Positions 13,183-18,033 of a DNA stretch of 18,033 nucleotides are shown in pieces. The DNA is from an uncultured Bacilli bacterium. Its GTDB lineage: Bacteria; Bacillota_I; Bacilli_A; RF39; UBA660. Where the stretch lies: contig CANRCO010000012.1 in assembly GCA_947629125.1 (NCBI GenBank), positions 1 to 18,033 of the forward strand, given 5' to 3'. Position 1 is the first letter of the stretch, and the number at the start of each line of letters is the position of its first letter. A model generated the notes under the pieces. That model made no database searches. It was not told the DNA's origin and saw only the letters and a program-made list of their open reading frames with translations. Both the position numbers and the translations under genes were made by a program.

Positions 13183-14937
13183 ATGAGTAAAATAAAAATA
13201 ATGAGTGAAAATCTAGCTAATAAAATAGCAGCTGGAGAAGTTATTGAAAGATGTAGTTCAATTGTTAAAGAATTAGTAGAAAATAGTATTGATGCTAATG
13301 CCCAAAATATTATTGTTAATTTAAAAGATGGTGGCTTAAAAGAAATAGAAGTAATAGATGATGGTATCGGCATGGATAAAGTGGATGCCCTAAATGCTTT
13401 TAGTCGTCATGCAACTAGTAAATTATATAAAGAAGATGATTTATTTTTTATCGATACTTTAGGATTTCGTGGTGAGGCTTTGCCTTCGATAGCTAGTGTT
13501 AGTGAAGTAGAAATGCATACTTTACAAGATAATGTTGGTACTTTAATTTTGATTAAAGGAGGAAAAGTATTAAAAAATGAAAATGTTGCTTTAAACCAAG
13601 GAACTAGAATTAAAGTAACTAATTTATTTTACAATACACCCGCTCGTTTAAAATATTTAAAAAGTGAACAAACAGAATTAGCAAGTTGTGTTAATTTTAT
13701 TGAACGATTAGCATTTTCTAAACCTCAAATTAGTTTTACTTTAACTAATAATGAAAGAGTTTTAGTTAAAACAAGTGGTAGTGGTAGTTTACTTAAAACT
13801 ATTCATGAAATATATGGCTTAGAAGTTTCTAAAAAAATGTTATTAGTAGAAGCTAGCTGTGATGATTTTGACATTTATGGTTATGTTTGTAAACCAGAAA
13901 TTTTAAAATCTAATCGTAATCATTTAATTACGATTGTTAATGGACGAATAGTGAGAAATAATGATATAAATCGTGCTATTAACGATGCATATTATACTTA
14001 TAAACCAGATACTAAATATCCAGTTGTTATTTTAAATATTAATACTGACCCAACTTTAGTAGATGTTAATATTCATCCTACTAAACAAGATATAAAATTA
14101 AGTAAAATGAAAGTTTTAACTGATTTAATTTATGATAATATTAAAAAAGTTTTATATCAAAACTTATTAATTCCTGATGCTATAAAGAAAGAAAGTAAAC
14201 CAATGTATAGTGAAGAACAGGAAAAATTAGTTAATTTAGTAGTAGAAGAAAATGAAACTCAAGAAGAATATAATCAAGTTGAATTAAATTTAGCTTTAGA
14301 TGAAGAACAAACTAAAGAGGAAGATAAATTAATTGTTAATGCTGAATTTAAAAAATTAAAACTTTATCCTGTTGGGCTAGCTTTAGGTACTTATATAATT
14401 GCTCAAAATGAAGAAGGTATTTTTCTAATTGACCAGCATGCAGCTCAAGAAAGAATTAATTATGAAAGAAATATGAAAGCATTAGCTAATAAAGAAGTTA
14501 CGACTACTGATTTATTAATTCCTATAACAATTGAACTAAGTCAAAGTGAATTTCTAAAAATAAAAGAGAATATAGATGTTTTAACTGAAATGGGCTTTAA
14601 TATTGAAGAATTTGGCGTTAATACTTTTGTTTTTAAAAGTCATCCAACTTGGTTAAGAGAAGGTTATGAAGAAGAATCTATAAGAAAAATATTAGATTTA
14701 ATCATTGGGGGTATAAATAAATTTGATAGAGTTAAATTTAATGAAAGTATTGCTATAACTTTAGCTTGTAAGATGAGTATTAAAGCTAATATGCATATAT
14801 CAATCGAAGCAATTGAAGAATTACTTGATGAGTTATGTAGTTGTGATAATCCTTATAATTGTCCTCATGGTCGACCTACTATCATTAAATTTACTAAATA
14901 TGATTTAGAGCGAATGTTTAAAAGAGTAATGAATTAA
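13183..14937 (+). CDS. mutL: DNA mismatch repair protein MutL (584 aa)
   Basis: MutL couples mismatch recognition by MutS to strand incision. The N-terminal GHKL ATPase has ELVENSIDA (E33, N34), DDGIGM at 59-64, SRHATSKL at 74-81 and GFRGEALPSI at 94-103. An acidic linker of about residues 345-375 separates it from the C-terminal domain. That domain carries the endonuclease motif DQHAAQERINYE at 417-428, ACKMSIKAN near 528 and CPHGRPT at 560-566, so this is the nicking-type MutL found in bacteria without MutH. The stretch GEVIERCSS departs from the usual E-R-P-A-S. The ATG at 13183 follows AGAGGTAAAG. mutS is not in the window. I see no convincing terminator before the next promoter. Confidence 0.97.
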   Translation: MSKIKIMSENLANKIAAGEVIERCSSIVKELVENSIDANAQNIIVNLKDGGLKEIEVIDDGIGMDKVDALNAFSRHATSKLYKEDDLFFIDTLGFRGEALPSIASVSEVEMHTLQDNVGTLILIKGGKVLKNENVALNQGTRIKVTNLFYNTPARLKYLKSEQTELASCVNFIERLAFSKPQISFTLTNNERVLVKTSGSGSLLKTIHEIYGLEVSKKMLLVEASCDDFDIYGYVCKPEILKSNRNHLITIVNGRIVRNNDINRAINDAYYTYKPDTKYPVVILNINTDPTLVDVNIHPTKQDIKLSKMKVLTDLIYDNIKKVLYQNLLIPDAIKKESKPMYSEEQEKLVNLVVEENETQEEYNQVELNLALDEEQTKEEDKLIVNAEFKKLKLYPVGLALGTYIIAQNEEGIFLIDQHAAQERINYERNMKALANKEVTTTDLLIPITIELSQSEFLKIKENIDVLTEMGFNIEEFGVNTFVFKSHPTWLREGYEEESIRKILDLIIGGINKFDRVKFNESIAITLACKMSIKANMHISIEAIEELLDELCSCDNPYNCPHGRPTIIKFTKYDLERMFKRVMN

Positions 14938-14939
14938 TA

Positions 14940-14968
14940 TTGCTAAAAAAATATTATTTTGGTATACT
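14940..14968 (+). promoter_or_regulatory. Promoter of the large prepilin-like gene
   Basis: TTGCTA (14940-14945), 17 bases, then TATACT (14963-14968) preceded by TGG, an extended -10. It has the same layout as the promoter of the other prepilin-like gene at 8713. The GAGGT ribosome site is at 14985 and the ATG at 14995. Confidence 0.65.
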
Positions 14969-14994
14969 TGTTTATAGTAGAAAAGAGGTATAAA

Positions 14995-16908
14995 ATGGAC
15001 AAAATGACAAATCGGGGGGGGTTATTAAACCAACGAAGTAAAGGATTTACTTTAGTTGAATTGTTAGCAGTTATTGTAATAGTAGGAATTCTAGCAACAG
15101 TCGGAGTAATAGCAGTAACAAATATTATAAATAATAGTGAAAATAAAGCTTTAGTAGAAGAAGGATTGAACCTCGTCGCAGCAGGTAGATATGCTTATGA
15201 AAATAATGATAGTTTATCTGGAAGTGATAAAGTATGTATAAGCTTACAGACATTAAATGAAACAGGTTATTATGAAAAAGGAAAAGCTGAAGATTATTCC
15301 GGATCAGTATTAATAACTAATAATGATGGAAAGATAACAACAACATTTTGGATAAATAAAGAAAATAGTAAATACATTGAAGGAGCAAACTTAAAAGCAA
15401 CAGAAGATAATGTAATAAAAGAAACAAAATTAAAATATGAAAACAAAGAGAGTTTAAATAATGGATCATTCTGCGGATTTAAAAGTGATGCAGAAAAAGC
15501 AGGAGTAAATGTTGGAACCAAAGATAACTTAGATGAGTATGATGGAAAAACTCCAATAAGCATAACAATAAATGATGATTCAAATATAGATATTAATGTA
15601 CAAGATATAACTTGTAAGACTGATTCTGGAAGTGGTAGTTGTCCTGGTGTATCTAAAGGAAGTGCTGCTGAGACATTATTAAAAAAATGTTTAGATAAAA
15701 ATAATAATGATATTAATAATATAGACATATACAATGATTATTATTGTTATTATCAAGGTTTTTATGATATTAATAATTATGTTAAAATTGGTAATGAGAT
15801 GTTTAGAATTATAAGTGTTACCCCAGTATCAAAAAAAGTAGGTATTGATGCTGATCGAGAATATCGTATAAAACTTATAACAGAATATTATTTAGAAGAT
15901 TATAGAACTGCACCACAAGCTTCTGCTGTTCCTACTGATAAAATATCTTTAAATGATTCTCAATTTGGTGATTTAGGTGATAATGTAATAAGGTATGTAG
16001 TGAAACCTACTTGGTGTGGATTTTCTACAATGGATAAATCTGGAAATACACCAGCAGGACGAGGGCCAACTATAGCTAATGGTTGTAACGGAACTTATGT
16101 TGCTCCAAATGCTTATTATAAAGATTGGGCATCTAATCCCATTGTAGTTTATACTACTGATACATTGAATGAAGTACTTTATACTGGTACTACTGTAAAG
16201 AATGAGACTGTAACATATAATAGAGAAAGTATGGTTTCAGGATGTTATGGTAATTTTAGTTCTGTTAAGGATTCAAATGTTCTTGCAGCTTTAAATAATG
16301 AACAAAGTGGATATTTAGCAAAACATAATAATGTTGCTCAATTTATTGAACCTGCTTTATGGTATAATGGTTCTTTCACTAGTACTAGTGAGCCAGCTAT
16401 ATTGAAATCTAGAGGAGGTAGCCCTTTATTTTCGTCCTTAGGTGATAAATCTACTTTACTTAAATTATTTGAACTTGAACGAAGCTTAGAAGTTCCTACT
16501 TGTCAACATTTTTTTAAAGGTACTAATAGTTGTACTGCTACTGCTGGTAATTGTAGAAGTCCAGAATTTGATTATATTCAAGGAGATGCAACTCCTATAA
16601 TAAATAAAATTGGTTTAATGTATTTATCAGATTGGTATTCCACTTATTCAGATGAAAAAAATGATGGAGAACGTTGGTTACAATTAGGATTTCAAGAAAT
16701 GACTATGACTCGAGGATATAAAAAATTTTATTTAACTTCTACAGCTCAAGGTTTGAAGTGTGATGGTAATTCATGTGTTACTTCAGATTCAATTGGATCT
16801 GCAACTGGTAATGTTGCAGCTATAAGACCTGTATTCTATTTAAAATCTTCTGTCAAATTTACAGGAGGAGATGGAACTAAAAGTAATCCTTATACTTTAG
16901 GATTATAA
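14995..16908 (+). CDS. Large prepilin-like surface protein with Cys-rich C-terminal ectodomain and a G8 tract in its leader (637 aa)
   Basis: The start is the ATG at 14995, preceded by GAGGT at 14985; an in-frame ATG at 14959 lies in the promoter. The leader is 17 residues and ends SKG|FTLVELLAVIVIVGILAT, with Gly at -1 and Glu at +5 (E22), a canonical class III signal and pilin helix. The helix runs on into NIINNSENKALVEEGLN. A region of about residues 60-210 follows, then a C-terminal part with CYYQGFYDINNYV and GNEMFRIISV, ending RPVFYLKS, GGDGT, NPYTL, as in the protein at 1-1271. After the helix there are 14 Cys, mostly in the second half, which suggests disulfides outside the cell. At 637 residues it is far longer than a pilin, so a pilus-tip adhesin or a membrane-held surface protein are both possible. 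The G8 tract at 15014-15021 lies in codons 7-9. Codon choice changes near 15600. Confidence 0.85.
   Translation: MDKMTNRGGLLNQRSKGFTLVELLAVIVIVGILATVGVIAVTNIINNSENKALVEEGLNLVAAGRYAYENNDSLSGSDKVCISLQTLNETGYYEKGKAEDYSGSVLITNNDGKITTTFWINKENSKYIEGANLKATEDNVIKETKLKYENKESLNNGSFCGFKSDAEKAGVNVGTKDNLDEYDGKTPISITINDDSNIDINVQDITCKTDSGSGSCPGVSKGSAAETLLKKCLDKNNNDINNIDIYNDYYCYYQGFYDINNYVKIGNEMFRIISVTPVSKKVGIDADREYRIKLITEYYLEDYRTAPQASAVPTDKISLNDSQFGDLGDNVIRYVVKPTWCGFSTMDKSGNTPAGRGPTIANGCNGTYVAPNAYYKDWASNPIVVYTTDTLNEVLYTGTTVKNETVTYNRESMVSGCYGNFSSVKDSNVLAALNNEQSGYLAKHNNVAQFIEPALWYNGSFTSTSEPAILKSRGGSPLFSSLGDKSTLLKLFELERSLEVPTCQHFFKGTNSCTATAGNCRSPEFDYIQGDATPIINKIGLMYLSDWYSTYSDEKNDGERWLQLGFQEMTMTRGYKKFYLTSTAQGLKCDGNSCVTSDSIGSATGNVAAIRPVFYLKSSVKFTGGDGTKSNPYTLGL
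15014..15021 (+). repeat. G8 homopolymer in the leader of the large prepilin-like gene
   Basis: Eight consecutive G residues encode R-G-G in the 17-residue leader, in a region where G runs are otherwise 5-6 at most. Adding one G gives GTT ATT AAA CCA ACG AAG TAA; removing one gives GGT TAT TAA. Either slip stops translation before the prepilin cleavage site. Confidence 0.85.
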
Positions 16909-16910
16909 TA

Positions 16911-16943
16911 AAAAATTCTATTACAAGTTAATAGAGTTTTTTT
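16911..16943 (+). terminator. Terminator of the large prepilin-like gene
   Basis: TTCTATTA (16916-16923) pairs with TAATAGAG (16929-16936; one T-G pair at the base of this arm) around CAAGT. It is extended by AAAAA against T residues, which run to 16943. Confidence 0.75.
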
Positions 16944-16951
16944 ATATTTTA

Positions 16952-16960
16952 TGTTATAAT
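16952..16960 (+). promoter_or_regulatory. Extended -10 promoter for the AAA+ gene
   Basis: TGTTATAAT gives TGn plus a perfect TATAAT (16955-16960), 24 bases before the ATG at 16985. No good -35 is present at 17 bases. The ribosome site is AAAGGA at 16973. Confidence 0.5.
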
Positions 16961-16984
16961 TTTATTATCAGAAAGGATAGCATT

Positions 16985-17905
16985 ATGAATCAAGAGAAAA
17001 TTAGCATTATTGAGCGTTATGGTGAAAATTTAACAACTAAAGAATATATTACTGATCCGGCTATAGCTCGTGATGAAGAAATAAAACAATGTATCTTAAC
17101 TTTATTAACTCCTGAAAAATCAGCTCTTTTAGTTGGTAAACCAGGTATAGGTAAAACAGCAATTGTCGAAGGTTTAGCTTATCGAATAAATAAACGTGAT
17201 GTCCCTCAAGCTCTTTATGATTACGAAATTATAAAAATAAGTGTTCCAAGTTTACTAGGAGATATTAATCAAGAAGGTATTAGTGAAAATAGAGTAGACT
17301 TATTAGTTAAAGAATTGGAACAAAAAGATAAAACTATTTTATTTATGGATGAAGCTCATTTACTTGTTAACAAATCCGGAGGAATGGATTTCGCAAATAT
17401 GTTTAAAGAATCATTAGGACGAGGTAAAATTAAAGTTATAGGAGCTACAACTACGGAAGAATATGAACAATATATTTTACGAGATAGAGCATTTTTAAGA
17501 CGTTTTCAAAAAATAGAAGTATTAGAAGCTGACCAACCAACTGTTGTTAAAATAATGATGGGTACATATCCTAAATTAGAAAAACAAATAGGTGTTAAAC
17601 TTAATTATTCAGATTTTATAAAAGAAAAAATAATGAAATTTTTAGTAGAGATGACTGATGAATATAAAAGAATATATGAGCTTAATAGTCGATATCCAGA
17701 TATTAGTTTAGCAATATTAGCCAATGCTTTTACTTTTGCTTTATATGAAAATCAAACAGAAGTAAAAATAAAACATATTTATCAAGCAATATGCAATACA
17801 AAAACAATTTATGAAGATAGTAAAATTAAAGAAATAGAAAGATTTAAAAAAGAATTTGCTGATTTAATTAAAATTGAAGGCGCCGAGCTTGATGAAACAT
17901 TATAA
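16985..17905 (+). CDS. Stand-alone AAA+ ATPase resembling the first ATPase domain of ClpA/ClpB/ClpC (306 aa)
   Basis: It has one AAA+ module with Walker A GKPGIGKT at residues 51-58, Walker B ILFMDEAH with D122 and E123, sensor-1 region IGATTTEEY at 152-160 and arginine-finger motif RDRAFLRRF at 166-174. The motif order and wording match the D1 domain of Clp/Hsp100 proteins, and a lid of about 100 helical residues follows. Missing compared with Clp proteins are the N-terminal double-Clp-N domain, the middle domain, the second ATPase domain and the ClpP-binding loop. At the place of pore loop 1, where D1 domains have GTKYRG, the sequence is GDINQEG, without the substrate-gripping Tyr. It is therefore unlikely to be a normal unfoldase and may be a remodelling or regulatory ATPase; the partner is unknown. 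It has its own promoter and terminator. A truncated ClpB is less likely, because the protein ends cleanly. Confidence 0.85.
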   Translation: MNQEKISIIERYGENLTTKEYITDPAIARDEEIKQCILTLLTPEKSALLVGKPGIGKTAIVEGLAYRINKRDVPQALYDYEIIKISVPSLLGDINQEGISENRVDLLVKELEQKDKTILFMDEAHLLVNKSGGMDFANMFKESLGRGKIKVIGATTTEEYEQYILRDRAFLRRFQKIEVLEADQPTVVKIMMGTYPKLEKQIGVKLNYSDFIKEKIMKFLVEMTDEYKRIYELNSRYPDISLAILANAFTFALYENQTEVKIKHIYQAICNTKTIYEDSKIKEIERFKKEFADLIKIEGAELDETL

Positions 17906-17927
17906 ACAAGAATTTTCTTGTTTTTTT
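17904..17927 (+). terminator. Terminator of the AAA+ gene
   Basis: AAACAAGA (17904-17911), loop ATTT, TCTTGTTT (17916-17923), then T residues to 17927. The stem starts within the stop codon. Confidence 0.75.
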
Positions 17928-17928
17928 G

Positions 17929-17957
17929 TTGCAAAAAATAATTATTTTTACTATAAT
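17929..17957 (+). promoter_or_regulatory. Strong promoter pointing out of the right edge
   Basis: TTGCAA (17929-17934), 17 bases, then TATAAT (17952-17957). It leads into about 70 bases without an open reading frame, and the gene it serves is outside the window. Confidence 0.6.
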
Positions 17958-17960
17958 TGC

Positions 17961-18033
17961 ATTGGTCAAGAGAAAGTAGACAAAAAAGTAAAAAAAGAGG
18001 GGGGTATTTAATCTTTGTTATAATAAAGATGTT
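17961..18033 (+). other. Untranslated leader at the right edge, possibly the left end of an insertion sequence
   Basis: The stretch begins ATTGGTCAAGAGAAAGTAGA, then runs of A, a G6 tract (17999-18004), and a second TATAAT (18019-18024) with an extended TGT, set inside the inverted repeat ATCTTT...AAAGAT. The GTAGACAAAAA plus A-run plus GAGG wording recalls the terminal repeats of some IS3-family elements in low-GC Firmicutes, from memory only. No transposase codons are inside the window, so this could equally be a plain 5' leader. Confidence 0.25.

Noticed and set aside
15294..15734. Minus-strand open frame of 146 codons inside the large prepilin-like gene
   Set aside because: It is antisense to a strongly supported gene, without promoter or ribosome site, and its product looks like the complement of A-rich codons.
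15600..16908. Target protein of a diversity-generating retroelement
   Set aside because: The C-terminal module could be lectin-like, but no template repeat, variable repeat or reverse transcriptase is present in the window.
16985..17905. AAA+ ATPase as the type VII component EccA
   Set aside because: The motifs follow Clp D1 domains, the EccA TPR domain is absent, and the gene is 11 kb from the WXG100 operon.
17963..17985. CtsR operator near GGTCAAG, next to a Clp-like gene
   Set aside because: CtsR sites need two GGTCAAA-type heptads three bases apart; the second heptad is missing, and the site is downstream of the AAA+ gene, not upstream.
1..18033. TGA read as tryptophan (Mycoplasma code)
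   Set aside because: Conserved genes are full length with TGA as stop and use TGG for Trp; no gene needs TGA as a sense codon.
1..18033. tRNA, rRNA, CRISPR array, riboswitch or replication origin
   Set aside because: Intergenic gaps are all under about 120 bases and hold promoters or terminators; no cloverleaf, regular repeat-spacer pattern or DnaA-box cluster was seen.

Overview
The window is a gene-dense, very AT-rich segment with standard low-GC Gram-positive signals: G-rich Shine-Dalgarno sites, TTGACA/TATAAT-type promoters and short AT-rich hairpin-plus-U-run terminators. The housekeeping proteins (S16, KhpA, YqeG, YqeH, MutL, RNA polymerase omega, phosphoketolase) and an intact pro-SigK point to an uncultured member of class Bacilli, probably an Erysipelotrichia- or RF39-like relative of the Mollicutes. 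Trp is read from TGG, and none of the 21 genes ends in TGA (17 TAA, 4 TAG). This is inferred from protein character, not from a database search.

Layout. 1-1271 is the 3' part of a cell-surface protein that shares its C-terminal module with a large prepilin-like protein at 14995-16908. 1353-3586 holds three small membrane-protein genes and an rRNA-type methyltransferase. 3633-4159 is rpsP-khpA, closed by a terminator. 4265-5742 is a self-contained operon with its own consensus promoter: a WXG100-like protein, a second small helical protein, and an M23 peptidase whose C-terminal domain is a homologue of the second protein. 5800-8151 is phosphoketolase; 8197-8712 a DUF2179/UPF0316 membrane protein; 8760-9128 a small prepilin-like protein; 9213-9416 rpoZ; 9473-10846 a tail-anchored protein resembling a PHP-family phosphatase that has lost most metal ligands. 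sigK (10848-11543) is the only minus-strand gene. yqeG-yqeH-mutL runs from 11659 to 14937, then the large prepilin-like protein, then a stand-alone Clp-type AAA+ ATPase (16985-17905). A strong promoter at the right edge leads out of the window, possibly into an insertion sequence.

How it fits together. Housekeeping genes are interleaved with three envelope themes: a type VII-like secreted peptidase operon, type IV pilin-like surface proteins, and tail- or multi-anchored membrane proteins. The most notable signals are (i) the M23 peptidase carrying an ESX-like partner domain at its C terminus, (ii) a G8 homopolymer between the start codon and the prepilin cleavage site of the large pilin-like gene, where a one-base slip in either direction gives an immediate TAA stop, as expected of a phase-variable surface protein, (iii) a codon-usage break inside both large surface proteins that suggests cassette exchange, and (iv) the degenerate PHP protein. 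No type VII ATPase, pilus motor or prepilin peptidase is encoded here, so the secretion assignments rest on substrate sequence only.
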